Counted from the stretch's first letter, positions 20,430 through 31,990 are shown. The stretch is 64,000 nt of DNA from Tubulanus polymorphus (GCF_964204645.1 NC_134027.1:20448485-20512484); one strand, 5' to 3'. A program made the numbers and translations. The notes: generated from the sequence alone by a model not told the origin.

Positions 20430-21540
20430 TTATATTCAGATCTATTACTCATTAAAGTTAAAGAATCTGGATATGGCTGCCATATTGATAGTGTATTCTG
20501 TGGTGCCATTGCTTACGCTGATGATGTCATACTTTTAGCCCCAAGTCGCTTTGCTGTTCAGCACATGCTTCATATCTGTGAGCAGTTCTCTATAGACTAT
20601 AAACTAGCATTTAATGTAAATAAAACAGTACTTTTATTTTTCCATGAACATAATCGGCATCTGTATCATAATAATGTTCTTCAATTTTCAGACAATGCTG
20701 AATATCTGGGGACGTATGTGGGAAACAATTCACTGACGAACTCTATAGCTGATAGTGTTAATGATTTTCTAACGCGTGTTGATCGAGTTTCCTATGATTT
20801 TTCTATGTTTAACTTTGATATGAGATATCAATTGCTAAAAACATATTGTATGTCCTTGTATGGTTGTACTTTGTGGGATTACTCTACCATAATATCAGCT
20901 GTATATTTACAGCATGGCGTAAAGCCGTTAGAAAATTACCTAAACTACCTTATCGGACACATTCGAATCTTTTGAACTTGATTTGCAAAATTTTAATGAA
21001 GGTAACGAAGTATTCTCATAATTCATCGGTGTTAGCAGAGGTAAAGCGTAGAATGATTAATTGTTGGTGTAAAACAGTATCTGGCAAACAATCTAAACTT
21101 AATGCAATCCTCTTTCAAATTTCCCGAAATTTGTATCTAAATGACTAGATATACTAGCCCTGGTTTTCCAGTATTAAACAAACCTTTGATGACTGCGATC
21201 TGTCCTATATAGAATCAACAATTTATGTAAAGTTCTAGGGCGTTCTCCAAATATCTAAGACAACTGCGTGACCAGTATGCACAGAGACGATTTACAAAAT
21301 CATTAAATCTATTATATATTAATTTCAGGGAATACAAAAACAATATTAAATTTGAGAATATTAATCAACTAGATGATAATTCTGTGGATAGCATTTTTCA
21401 GTTTAGAATAGGGTCTCACCTATTACCTGTGCATTCTACCTAATGAATGTGCCCTATCTTCCAAAGTGGGATCAATCACATTTTCTCTTTGATTGTACCC
21501 TTCTTACCGAACTCATGCTTTCCGTGAAATAAATTTGAAC
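20430..21540 (+). pseudogene. 5'-truncated LINE reverse transcriptase
   Basis: From about 20440 the frame reads GYGCHIDSVFCG and AIAYADDVILLAPS, which contains the YADD catalytic box of a non-LTR reverse transcriptase (Jockey/CR1 type). The 20565-20975 frame continues to the thumb. A second frame gives TAWRKAVRKLPKLPYRTH, a block typical of the C-terminal domain, and a third ends with HFLFDCTLL near 21500. At least three frameshifts make it a pseudogene. 5' truncation is usual for LINEs. Confidence 0.8.
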
Positions 21541-21697
21541 TTGATCATGAACTTTATCGACGAAAACCGAAGCAATCGAACCCGCTGGAAAATGGGTGGT
21601 GATCCGGGAGGTGGTGCCACCGAGACGTAGTACTGTAAACTAGAATCAGGAAATGGATTATTAGCGCTTATCACTGAGTGGGGTCTGTCTGCAGAGT

Positions 21698-21726
21698 GCG
21701 CAGGGGGCCGCTGCGGCCCCCTGCGC
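21698..21726. repeat. Perfect 29-nt hairpin
   Basis: GCGCAGGGGGCCGC, one T, then GCGGCCCCCTGCGC: 14-bp fully complementary GC arms around a single base. It sits beside the left terminus of the element. Confidence 0.9.
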
Positions 21727-21850
21727 TCAATGGGTGCGCAGGGGGCCGGGTATTGTAAAGTGAGAACTGGTATATGATGCTAGACGAAACGATGATTTTT
21801 TAGCAATAATGCAGAAATTTACAAGTAAATTTTAGTAAAACTATTAAAAC

Positions 21851-22260
21851 GCGGCCCCTTGCGCACATATCCAGCAGAAGACAAGTTAAACTATTTACAC
21901 TATTAAACCGCGGCCCCCATGCGCACCTATCTAGCAGAAAACAAGTAAAACTTAGTAAAACTATTAGTTCAGAATCAAATAGAAATCTAGCGGCCCCCTG
22001 CGCACATATCCAGCAGTAGACAAGTAAAACTATGGTAAAACTATTAAGCCGCGGCCCCCTGCGCACCTATCCAGCAGAAGACAAGTAAAACTATTTACAC
22101 TATTAAACCGCGGCCCCTTGCGCACATATCCAGCAGTAGACAAGTAAAACTTAGTAAAACTATTAAACCGCGGCCCCTTGCGCACATATCCAGCAGAAGA
22201 CAAGTAAAACTATTAAAACAATTAAAACGCGGCCCCCTGCGCACATATCCAACAAGGTTT
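21851..22260. repeat. ~60-bp tandem array, seven units
   Basis: Units begin GCGGCCCCYTGCGCACATAT (one has CAT for CTTG) and start at 21851, 21910, 21990, 22051, 22110, 22170 and 22229. Spacing is 59-61 bp except one of 80 bp, which carries a 20-bp insertion. Each unit continues with a CCAGCAGAAGACAAGTAAAA block and an AT-rich spacer. Confidence 0.9.
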
Positions 22261-22942
22261 TTGGAGAAACTGTATACTAAATATTTTATGCTAAATCTTT
22301 CTTTTTTCTTATACTTCCTGAACAGATCGATTGAGGATTTCACGGATTGCTTGATAACAATTGTGTGTAAATATTCACAAAAGGCATACAGTTGATTGAA
22401 ATAAAACAGCTTACCTGATTTCTCTCTGAGTTTTCCATTTCAAAATCCATTTTCCATCTCGAATCAAATATTCCACAAAAAATCGTGAGCGTGCACGCAC
22501 GTGAGTGGGAAGTGTGGTGGGTTAGAAGAAATTCACGTTTAAATAACAGGGTGCAGACGGTGGGTGGAGATTGTCCAACGTATATCAATGGCCAGACACA
22601 CTTCGCTGATCTCAGTGACATCGCGAGTCTGTAGTTAGTGTGTCGGGAATAAACATAGTAAATTAGATAGTGGTGAGGTAGAAATTAGCAATCCGAAATT
22701 TTAACACCAACATATAGACAGCCATCTTTGGACTAGACTTTTATCTTTTATCTAATGTCAGTAAAATGAAAATTCTACTATGTAAACGTGTCACAATTAG
22801 TGTTTGCGGATTTATTATGAGCTGCAATGAAACTTCGCAACTCCTAATTTAATCCACTAAGGACTTAGTTTAAAACTTAAACGTGTCACATGATTGTTGT
22901 GTAATATGTATATAGAAATGTATAGGCAAAGGCAAAACAAAC

Positions 22943-23053
22943 GCGGCCCCCTGCGCGCCTCTCCAGCAGCAGCAGCAGCAGATAGATAAAAATTCACGCG
23001 GCCCCCTGCGCGCCTCTCCAGCAGCAGCAGCAGCAGATAGATAAAAATTCGTA
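22943..23053. repeat. Two 55-bp units with (CAG)n
   Basis: Starts at 22943 and 22998. Each has GCGGCCCCCTGCGCGCCTCT, a run of CAG triplets and GATAGATAAAAATTC. They are distant relatives of the 60-bp units, sharing the GC core and the CCAGCAG block. Confidence 0.85.
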
Positions 23054-23318
23054 GATTCGGCGGAGTATTTTGATAAATAATATATACTCTGTATACTGTT
23101 CTTAGTGTACCATTTTATGCGCATCTCGATGGTAAAATCATAAACTGGTTGATGGTGGTTATGCATTTGATTAATTGGTAGAAGTAGGAGTAGTTTCATA
23201 TCGCATACTACTATGTATATGTATTGCCGTTTCGTAAATAATATCGTGTGGTTTTCACTTTATTAAAGCGGCCCCCTGCGCGCGGCCTCCTGCGCACGGC
23301 CCCGTGCGCACTCTGCAG

Positions 23319-23654
23319 TTTGATATGATTCTTATCACTGGTTCGAGATCCTGCTAAATCGCTGAATTAAGAATAAATTAAGGGGTAAGTTGTCATTTCT
23401 AGACTTTCATAGTTGAGATCAATGCGTATGAAATGACGATACCGCACATTGAGGCGCTGACAACTTTGCATAACGCTGAGTAAGGCTTTGAATACCGACC
23501 CAAGGCCAAGTTTTGTAACAGAATAAGGAAGTGGATATATTTTGCCAATGGCAATGCGGCATTATTTTAATAAACGCTATTTTTCCAATTGGCTATATGT
23601 AATACGCTGTTGTAACCTGTATGTGATTGTACAGTAGAATTCTGACTTGCAATA
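23319..23654. other. Non-coding
   Basis: No gene, repeat or regulatory element recognised. Confidence 0.4.
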
Positions 23655-23663
23655 TTCACAGGG

Positions 23664-24231
23664 GTCATCCTTATTACTGAGATGACGTAATTTACCTTCA
23701 CCAAGAATCTTAGTGTCTACTCTGATGTACCACAGAACACAGGATCGTAGAGCAACGTAGATACACTGTGGAGACAGCCACACTGCCAGGACTGGGTGAA
23801 AATTTACCGAGATCAACCGAGATAACATGAAATATAGCATATTTATTTGTTCCTTGTCGATTTTAACAATTGAAATCATGTTATATCAGTAATAAATACC
23901 TTCTGGAGTCATATTTTACATATTTTTCTGGATATTTCGTAAAAAAAATTTTGACTTCAAATACGTAATCTCGGTTAGCAATAAAATTTCATTGAATTTG
24001 ATTGATCGACGATCTCATTTCGGTAAAATTAAAAGTTATTTTCCTACAAAAATATCCGACAAAATATGTAAAATATTACTCCAGCAGGCATTTATTACTG
24101 ATATAATATGACTTCCAGTGTTAAAATCGATAAGGAATAAATAAATATGTTATATTTCATGTCATCTCGTTTGATCTCGGTTCATCTCGGTAAAATACGT
24201 CATCTCGGTAATAAGGATGACTGTTCACAGG
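23664..24231. mobile_element. Foldback element with 9-bp flanking repeats (MULE-like)
   Basis: GTCATCCTTATTACTGAGAT at the left matches the complement of the right end (ATCTCGGTAATAAGGATGAC); the arms pair for roughly 200 bp once a nested insertion is removed. TTCACAGGG occurs at 23655-23663 and at 24234-24242, two bases beyond the right end. A 9-bp duplication is usual for Mutator-like elements. No ORF inside is supported. Confidence 0.65.
23697..23800. mobile_element. 104-bp nested insertion with 8-bp duplication
   Basis: This block is absent from the matching right arm of the surrounding foldback. It starts TTCACC and ends GGGTGAA, and AATTTACC flanks it at 23689-23696 and 23801-23808. 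It is therefore a very short transposed element. An 8-bp duplication is typical of hAT elements. Confidence 0.65.
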
Positions 24232-24299
24232 GACTTGTCACAATTGATAGTGAATGAATATAGCGGTAACCAGTATCAATGACCAACCCCAGTATCCCT

Positions 24300-24840
24300 G
24301 TATAATAAAAAGTTTTTTTATTTTAGATTTAGATTTAGTGTGGGTTTTCTGCATTTATCTACTGTATACATGGATTATAGTGTTTATTCGACAACTAATA
24401 GTAAAGTTCCTCAGAGTATAGTAGTAAATGTATACACTATGTACAATATAGAGTATGTGTGCCCTATGATAGGTCGCAGAGGCCACGTTTGAAGTTTGAA
24501 GACCTCCACGGACGATGCTGAGATTATTTTCGGGGGGAGCGCATTCCAGTCTACTATTGTATGTGGCCAGAAGGATATCTTACATCAGTTCGGCAATGGG
24601 GTTGTCTGAAGGTCGTGTCCTCGAGTATGCCTTGTTCGGTTGATTAGAATTCCAGGGTTGATGGCTGCTTGGCCATCTATGGTTTTGTACATGAGCGTTA
24701 GCCGAGCGTCACGTCTACGTTTCTCCAGGGTGGGCCATTTCAGGAATTCTAGCATCTCGGATACATTGGAGGTGCTCCGTGATCGATTTAGGAGGAATCT
24801 GGGTAAAGTGGGTGGGTATGAAACGCGGCCCCACATAACA
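24300..24840 (-). pseudogene. LINE (CR1/L2-type) C-terminal fragment
   Basis: On the - strand the frame at 24836-24585 reads MLEFLKWPTLEKRRRDARL and MYKTIDG, and past a stop CKISFWPHTIVDWNALPPEN. This block, after the RT domain, closes the ORF2 protein of many CR1/L2-like LINEs. The remainder toward 24300 is probably the element's 3' untranslated tail. The RT core is absent. Confidence 0.75.
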
Positions 24841-24903
24841 CGGCTACGGCTGATACCAACATTCTAAATCAATGACGATATTCATTCATGATTTGTTTTT
24901 AGC

Positions 24904-25930
24904 GCACTTGGGACTTAAGTCCCGGCGGCCTATTGCGTTCACTTTTCGTCCATAGTCCGTTCGTCCTTCCGTCCGTCCGTAGACGGAATCCAGTTATTTT
25001 AGGAAGTTTTGAAGACGCTTCAATGTAATGTCTTGATACTTGGGTTACACATGTATCTACCCTAGACACATCTTCAGCCCAAAAACTGGCCCTGTCAGAA
25101 TCAAGATGGCCGACTGGCAGCCATTGTTGTTCGCCAAAATCAACACTTTTTACACATTTTTTAACTTTTTGAGGGAAATTTTGAAGACGCTTTGATCAAT
25201 TACCTTGATCTTTCGGATATAGCCTATGTGAATCCCCCAAGGCCCATCAGCATAATAAAAATTGGGTTGATCGGACTCAAGATGGCTGTCCTATGACCTT
25301 TTTTAGTGCCCAAAAATGTCAATTTTGGCCGGAATTCTAGGTCCTGTAGCTTCCTACTGGTTTGACATTTCTCATTGCAATTTGTGATGGGTATTCTTTG
25401 GAAAGGGATGTTTTATACCTGACACAGGTATTCTTGATCAGCCAATTATGACGCAAATGGCGGCCATCTCGGTGTCATCAGTACTCATTCGTAGGTGGGA
25501 AAAAGTTTTTCCACATTATATTGATACCTAAGCATATTGTGTTACTACAATCAATTGGAAAGTTGTAGCCCATGACGTGTTCTATGATTTTGGTGAGTTT
25601 CAAGGTCATTGGTTATTGTATAGGGGGCCTATGGTCACCAGGGGGCGTTGAATCATATAAAAACTTAGTATTTCTATATTATATTTGTACCTATGCATAT
25701 TTTGTAACCACAATCAATTGCAAAGTTGTAGCTCATGACATCGTCTATGATTGTGGTAAGTTTTGAGGACATTAGTTATTCTATATGGTCACCAGGGGGT
25801 GTTGAATAATAGAATAACTTAGCATTTCCTTATTAGATTGGTACCTAGGCATATTTTGTTACCATGATCAATTGCAAAGTTGGAGTTCATGACATGTTCC
25901 ATGATTGTGGTGAGTTTCAAGGTCATTGGG
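24904..25930 (+). repeat. Dispersed repeat A, copy 1
   Basis: Starts GCACTTGGGACTTAAGTCCC, then a CGTCCGT-rich stretch and GTAGACGGAATCCAGTTATT. It shares long, nearly identical stretches with 39224-40482. The right part is a series of ~154-bp subunits that contain GGTCACCAGGGGGCGTTG or variants (about 25633 and 25787). This copy lacks the right end seen in the other copy. Confidence 0.85.
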
Positions 25931-26415
25931 GACTGATCATTTAGTATGTACCCTCTTAGGGGAGAATGGGTAATTTATTAGAAATCCGTACAAAAGCATA
26001 TGGGGGATGGGAGGGTGAGCTCAAGGCGTACATACTTGTGCACGTATGTACTTTGTGCAGGAAACACAATGTGTGATGTTTACAAACATCCCTTATATTT
26101 GTTGTGATTTCCTGGGAATTCCCCACTCTCTGTCTTTCACTTCGTCAATACGTTCATTGGCGTTGGAGCTCTGATAAATGGTGTTGAATTTTGTCTTTTT
26201 TGAACCATGGATCCGGAAAAGTTAACTTTTAAAGGGAGTCGGGTCAATTATAGAAGTTTACGCAAGGGGCATTATAACAAAACGTACCGATAATGTACAT
26301 GGGGAGGGGGGATTAATGATACCCTGGGGTCAAGCGTTCGTACTTTATGCACGGCCCCTTGCCTAGAATGAACCAAATCAATGCTGTGCGTTCACAGAGT
26401 TTTAGGATTTTAGTG
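25931..26415. other. Non-coding
   Basis: No gene or recognised repeat, only GC-richer unique sequence with G-runs. Confidence 0.4.
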
Positions 26416-26418
26416 TTA

Positions 26419-27068
26419 AGACTGGCTTATGTCGACAAGCAAAGCAACGCCTACCGACGCAACTAGGTTTATCACCAATTAGGGGCAACTAGCGGCCTAC
26501 ATAAGGCAGCTATCAGTTCGACATAAGCCAGCTTGCCTACCGGCTCGTTACAAGCTGTATCAGGCTAGTTGCCCATGTTCTACTCTGGCCTACGGTAGTT
26601 GCTTTCGATCGCAACCGACATAAGCTCATCTGCGACGCGACGGAACTGAGCGCAATGGTTCCAGCCAATAAGAGACCGCATATACATAGTACAAATTATG
26701 ACCGCTAGTTAGCGTCATTCGTAATTAGTCATAAACTTTCAAATTTAAGTATTTCTAAATGTAAACATAAAGATCTTAAAGAAATAGCTTTTCTAATAGA
26801 AACATATTTCCCAATAATTCAAAAAATCTAATTTATAAAATAAATCTAATTTATCCTGAAAATGCTCATCACGTGACCATCTGAGCCGTTGCAGTTACCA
26901 GTAATCGTAACCGACATAAGCGGGGAAGCAACTGGGAGGATCTCGTATCCCGATAGTCGGCCTCAGTTGCTGCGAATCGGAGCGCAGTCAACATAAGCTG
27001 GGCTGCGATCACAGTTGCTCTTAGTTGCGTCGGTAGGCATCGCATTGCTAGTGGACATAAGCCAGCCT
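26419..27068. mobile_element. MITE B, copy 1
   Basis: AGACTGGCTTATGTCGACAAG at the left is the approximate complement of the right end (...GACATAAGCCAGCCT). The inner arms also match (CGCCTACCGACGCAACTA and complement). TTA precedes the left end; the right flank is TCG, so a TTA target duplication is only half supported. A second copy is at 41874. No ORF. Confidence 0.7.
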
Positions 27069-28685
27069 TCGTATCACTAGTCCAGCTAGATGCAACACTG
27101 TGATTGATGGGCAATTAAAGCAGTTTCTATTCATGCACAAACAGATGGTCTGTTCTAAACTTAGTCAAATCACGTGATATCGACAACGCATCCTATTGGT
27201 TGGATGAAAATCGACTATCCGGGCGATTGAATCAGCTGACGCTGTGAATGGCACTTTGATTTTTTTGGCGATTCATGAATTTGCAGCGATCATGCGAAAA
27301 AATAGGCCCTCAAGTGCCTCTAAAAATGGAAAAAATGTGCCTCTACCTGACAATAAATAGACTGTCGACCGATATGCGGTTATAATGCCAGAGGTAAAAT
27401 TCCATAGGCAATGATGCCAAAGGTGAAAAAATGCACGGTATATTCGTATTTGAAAATAACCCGTATATTTTGATTTAATGCTAACGAAACTTTGGATTCG
27501 ATTCATCATAAGAAAACTACCGCATGAAATCTTGATCTTGAACTATTCGTTTCATTGTTGATTTGATGTGATAGTTTGCAAGAAACTAGCAAACTATTAT
27601 TTTAGGCCAAATTGTTGATTTGATATTATAAATTACAACAGGAAATTCATGGATCTTACATGAAACAATGAATTCATTTTTCAATATCCAATAATCTAGA
27701 AATGCATGTTTGTTGCATCTGAATGTCATCTAGCATGAATATTTTAATATATTCCCATGTTTTGATTGCCCAAGTCTTGACTTTTTTATATAAAGTATTG
27801 ATGATTCACTATAATCAATTATCTACAATATTATATTTAAACTGTACATTCAAATTACAATAAGCCTATGCAAAATCTAGTGTAAATAAGATTATCATGT
27901 CCAATGTTATTGAATTCCCAGGTTTGCAAAATAAACTGTATTTCCTTCTGGCATTTTTACCTATGGAATGATTTTTCCTCTGGCATTTTTACCATTGGCA
28001 TTATTTCCTAGATGGTATTTTTACCTCAGGCATTATTACCTGGATTCCTGTCAACCATTTATGAAGGCTTATGAGACAACTGATGCAACTCTGCAGTACT
28101 TGTATCACAGGAAATTAAACATCGTGACTGCCATGATTTCATATTCTAATGGTGAATGTTTATTTGTGTCTAGTAGGCTAAAGCATTGTTTCACCAAAAA
28201 CAAACAACAATTTAGGTTCCAGCAAATAATGATCAGTTACCTACTTTTTGTATAAATATCAAAAATATGTTGTATTCTGACATAAGAAATCACATGCAAT
28301 CTAACCTGCTTGGATGAAATTAATTCAGATTAATAGAAATCTGAACTCACATTCTACATTATTCAGCTCCGGGTTTTGAAAGGAAATATGAAACTCAGAA
28401 GGATATGATATTGACTTATGAATGATTATTTTTAGAAATGACAAATTTGACTTTGATATAGTATATGACATCTTTATTAGGCCTAGAGTGGCATGTGTAT
28501 AAGATATATATTCATTTTTGTTTGTTTACAATTATTTTAACACCCTGCCCTCATGGGCTTATACGTCACTACAAATTACGGTTAAAAAAACTATTGTGGT
28601 ACAGAATACCGGGTTAATTTATTTGTTGATGTCTTTTATATGAGGCCTCAGACACAAAATGATTTGACAATTTTGCATTAGATAT
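27069..28685. other. Non-coding with inverted GGTAAAAATGCC motifs
   Basis: No gene. ATGCCAGAGGTAAAATTCC and ATGCCAAAGGTGAAAAAATG (27388-27437) recur inverted at 27950-28045 as several TGGCATTTTTACC units, so 27388-28045 may be one ~650-bp inverted-repeat element. The rest is AT-rich unique DNA. Confidence 0.45.
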
Positions 28686-28688
28686 ATA

Positions 28689-29006
28689 AGCTGCGGTCAC
28701 ACGGAGACGATATGGCCCAGACACGGATCAGGCTCAAGCCTAATTAGAGAGCGCGTTCATACGCAAACCATTCACTCGATACTAAGCAATGCTCAAACAA
28801 AGCGAAGTGGATCATTTCCGGTACTAGTTGCAATTCAAACGCAATCATTTGCCTGATGCTAAAATTTGGCTCAGGCCTGGTCCGACGTTTTTGGTCCGGC
28901 CAAATCTGGCCTGGGCCAAACAGGCGCGGGCCCATTAGGCACCTGTGTGAACAATTTTTCAGGGCCAAATTTGACCCGGGCTAAAAATGCTTATGTGATC
29001 GAGGCT
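28689..29006. mobile_element. MITE C, copy 1
   Basis: AGCTGCGGTCACACGGAGAC at the left pairs with the right end, whose complement begins AGCCTCGATCACATAAGC. Inner GGCCAAATTTGG-type segments are also inverted. Further copies are at 41534, 42530 and 63786. The target duplication is uncertain. Confidence 0.65.
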
Positions 29007-29392
29007 ATGAATTGCGCTGTTTGGCATGTCATGTTGTTTGACCAGTACCAAGTAGGCTAACCACATTTTTATGAATTAATACCTTAATTCAAAACGAAAA
29101 ATGATGCAATTTATCAACTCGACAATTTTAGAAGTTTACTGAGAATCAGTTGTCGCCGTTCTACTATGTACTTCACATGTGAATGGAGATTATTGTGACT
29201 ACTGAAACGAATCGACGTAAACTGTGTTTTCGTCCAATTCCACGATCAGCCGAAAGGTTGTACCTTCGCGCTGGTCGACCAGTTGATACCGTGCTTATGT
29301 TGTAGAGAGACTATTAAAGAGGTGTGCTCTGCTATCGGAAGCGATCCTTTGTCACACGTCTCTTAAAATCCGAATCCAGACGAGGAGAATAC
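29007..29392. other. Non-coding
   Basis: No gene or repeat recognised. Confidence 0.4.
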
Positions 29393-29395
29393 TAA

Positions 29396-29888
29396 AGCCC
29401 GGCGCACACGGGCGACAGTTTCGAGCAATTCTCGAGCAACCGCCCGAATTGCTCGGCGTCTTAACGAAAAAATCGCTCGTCTGCGGCAAGGGGCGACAGC
29501 GATTGCTCGTTGTCGAAAGGAATTGCTCCGTGTCGTCCAATATCAAACATGTTTGATATTGGGCGATGGAAAATTGCTTGTCGCCGAGAAATTGCTCGGC
29601 GATCGCTCGGGAGTTGCCCGTGTGCGGTAGCTAGAGACACCAAGCGACAAGCGACTCATCAACTAGCCAATGAGAGAGCGAATAATTATCATGTGATTTA
29701 ACCAAATACGGCACCAGTCGAGGCTGTAGCGTGGCCATCTTGACAAGTCACATGATACAGATGTTTGCCAGGAAAGATAATCGCTTGTCCATCTCCAGTT
29801 GTAGCACACGGGCGACACCAAGCGATCGGTTGCTTGCAAATCGGTCGCAGCAACAGGCGACTAAAAATTGCCTCGTGTGTGCCAGGCT
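29396..29888. mobile_element. PIF/Harbinger-like MITE with TAA duplication
   Basis: AGCCCGGCGCACACGGGCGAC at the left; the right end inverted reads AGCCTGGCACACACGAGGC. TAA flanks both sides (29393-29395 and 29889-29891), the 3-bp duplication of PIF/Harbinger elements. The 493-bp interior has many GCGA/TCGC repeats and a CCAAT box but no ORF with a domain. Confidence 0.7.
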
Positions 29889-29891
29889 TAA

Positions 29892-30644
29892 CTAGTATAT
29901 TTTCGATGATCTGACGTGAATATTATTTATTTGATGTATGTCAAAGCTCACGACTCGCAGGTCGGCCCGGTTCTGATCTATTCTGAACTAGACTGGACTT
30001 TGTGAACTCAAAAATGTTAATTAGATATTTATAAGTGATGACTAGAGTTGACATAAGCGTAAAACTGACATGTGAGAGAGTGCCAAACTTACAATATACT
30101 ATTCAGAACTATGATGATATTAATTATCTTTCTCCAAAGTTGGTAATTACTAAATCAATAGAATATCTACTACAATTGTTATTTTACTGATAATCATAAG
30201 ATATACATCTGACATTGAAACTATAGTGTAAAATCCTCATTTCATAATACTACTCTTCTGAAACATAGTACTGACAAAAGTTATGCATTTTTCATGTTCC
30301 CTCTCTCACCTGCACTGCAAAATGTTTGTGAAATGTGAAATTATGGCACAGGCGTAATTCTGTGACATCGGGAGAAATCCCATTAAAGAGATTTTTGTCA
30401 GCCAATGAATAATCTTTTAGTGACTGTAGATAATGGGTTCCTGGTTTTGACTTGGGCTCAGTCGCTACTTAAGTCCGAAAATAGGCGTCACGCTAAAGAC
30501 TGGTCCCACGCCGTTAGGTAAGCTTTTCTGAGATGGTCTCATTCTGGTCTCAAGCCGCCCAAATGCGAGCTAATATTGCGTCTGTCCCAGGCAAACTTTT
30601 CACTAAATCTATAACCCTTTCATTGAAATGTTGAAATTACAAGC
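29892..30644. other. Non-coding
   Basis: No gene. Near 30440-30580 there is a weak inverted arrangement of CTTAAGTCC and GGTCTCA blocks, possibly a decayed relative of the hairpin MITE at 45374. Confidence 0.35.
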
Positions 30645-30646
30645 AT

Positions 30647-30699
<53 letters not shown>
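30645..30699. repeat. (TA)n microsatellite
   Basis: An almost pure run of TA dinucleotides with one break. Confidence 0.95.
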
Positions 30700-30702
<3 letters not shown>

Positions 30703-30932
30703 GATTCTGGATATTGCGGTGATCGTCCAAAACTGAAGCAGCGAATAAGGATTATTTTGATCGCTTTATTATCAACACTGCTAACCGATACCTTTTTGGC
30801 TTTTTGTGACTGTGTGCTGTGCTCCTGTTTCCCGGAAAATTCTTCACGAAACACTGAAATTTTTTTGTGATCTGTATGATGACAGCTGAATGATGTAATG
30901 TGGTAACACCGATAATATAACCATGATCATTA

Positions 30933-31032
30933 GGCGCGTTCACACGACGAAATTAAGACCGGTCTAAATTTGGTCCGGTCCAATTTAGACCATTCCAAAT
31001 GAGACCGGTCTAGTTTAGACCCGTCTAATGAT
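30933..31032. mobile_element. GACCGGTCT-rich inverted-repeat element
   Basis: GCGCGTTCACACGACGAAAT opens a block of inverted GACCGGTCTA and TAGACCGGTC segments. The right terminus is not found; a tRNA-derived sequence follows. The start resembles the ends of MITE D at 33505. Confidence 0.45.
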
Positions 31033-31044
31033 ATGTGTCTTGCC

Positions 31045-31140
31045 TGGGGACGCTGCGGTAATGCACGGGATTCAAACGCGCAACCTGGGTTTCGGAGATC
31101 GAATGCCCTAACCACTCGCCCGCACTGCTCGCTGTGAACA
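31045..31140 (-). repeat. tRNA-derived SINE head
   Basis: On the - strand, GGGCGAGTGGTTAGGGCATT carries an A box and GCGTTTGAATCCCGTG a B-box-like site, with an anticodon-arm-like segment between. It looks like a tRNA-Leu/Ser-type pseudogene. The acceptor stem is not paired, so it is not a working tRNA. Confidence 0.6.
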
Positions 31141-31199
31141 CAGGTTTGTTTCATTGTTTCTCCCTTTGTGCGCCCAATAACGATAAGATTAAACATGAA

Positions 31200-31640
31200 A
31201 ACGCGTAAACACTAAATATGTTGACTCGCTTAGTGCGCTTGGCATTATATATTTGATCGAAATAAATGTCTTTGGGTTGCTTTTTGTGTCAACAGATTCA
31301 TTTAATTGCCGATGAATTATAAACTACTATCCGGTAATTGATTTGTTAAATAGATTAGAACATACAGTCATTCTCGTGGTGTAATCGCTAGGGGGCTACA
31401 GATAAAAGCATGTAATTCGATTTGGCAAGTTCATCCCGAAGTTCATGATGAGTTGATATAATACAGAGTAGCTGCTTTGTGTTTCGCTATCAATGGGAAT
31501 ATATGCATATTCATATGCGCGTTGGACTCACTGTTTCACTAACTTTAGTTGCCTATCACATCAGATTCAGCCGCTCTAGATATGCCATTTCACCCGGTGC
31601 TTGGCAACTAAAATCATCGTCATCCTCCGTGGGGACATCA
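31200..31640. other. Non-coding
   Basis: No gene or repeat recognised. Confidence 0.4.
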
Positions 31641-31654
31641 CAAGACTGCCCCAG

Positions 31655-31990
31655 TCAGTGAGGAATGTGGCAAAATCTTCTAGTCTGGTTCGAATCCCTG
31701 TGAGGGAGGTAGCAATCTCATACAATATCATCAGGTTCAGATCCTCTTGAGGGAGGAATATGGCAGAGTCTCATGGTGCATGAACTCGGTGAGGAAGGAA
31801 TTCACCCTGTTGAAATCCCTGTAAAAGTATGTGGCAGGATCTCATGGTACCAATCAGGTTAAATTCCCTGTGAGGTAGGAATGCGGCAGAGTCTCATTGT
31901 CATTAGGTTCAAGTCCCTGTGAGTGAGGAAATCTAGCAGGCTCACGATATTTTCAGATCTTAGTGTAGGAGAAATGTGGTAGGTCTTGTG
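31655..31990. repeat. Degenerate ~45-bp tandem array with B-box-like cores
   Basis: About seven or eight diverged units of GTGAGGNAGGAATGTGGCAG, then TCTCATGGT and GGTTCRAATCCCT. Several units (31692, 31733, 31900) keep a close match to the Pol III B-box consensus GGTTCGANTCC. The array looks like an amplified 3' half of a tRNA-like sequence. Confidence 0.65.

Larger units (their letters stand above)
21689..23318. mobile_element. 1.63-kb inverted-repeat element with motif-bearing tandem array
   Basis: CTGCAGAGTGCGCAGGGGGC at 21689 is inverted at 23299-23318 with a single mismatch (over 22 bp). The same core, GCGGCCCCCTGCGC, also occurs as a perfect hairpin at 21698-21726, in seven ~60-bp units (21851-22245), in two 55-bp units (22943-23053) and three more times at the right end (23268-23318). 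No transposase ORF is seen, so the element is non-autonomous. No target duplication is clear, and the family is unknown. Confidence 0.65.

Noticed and set aside
21851-22260. Regularly spaced repeats that could be mistaken for a CRISPR array
   Set aside because: The whole 60-bp unit repeats, including the spacers, and the sequence is animal nuclear DNA.
31045-31140. tRNA gene on the - strand
   Set aside because: A and B boxes are present but the acceptor stem does not pair; it is a tRNA-derived SINE or pseudogene.
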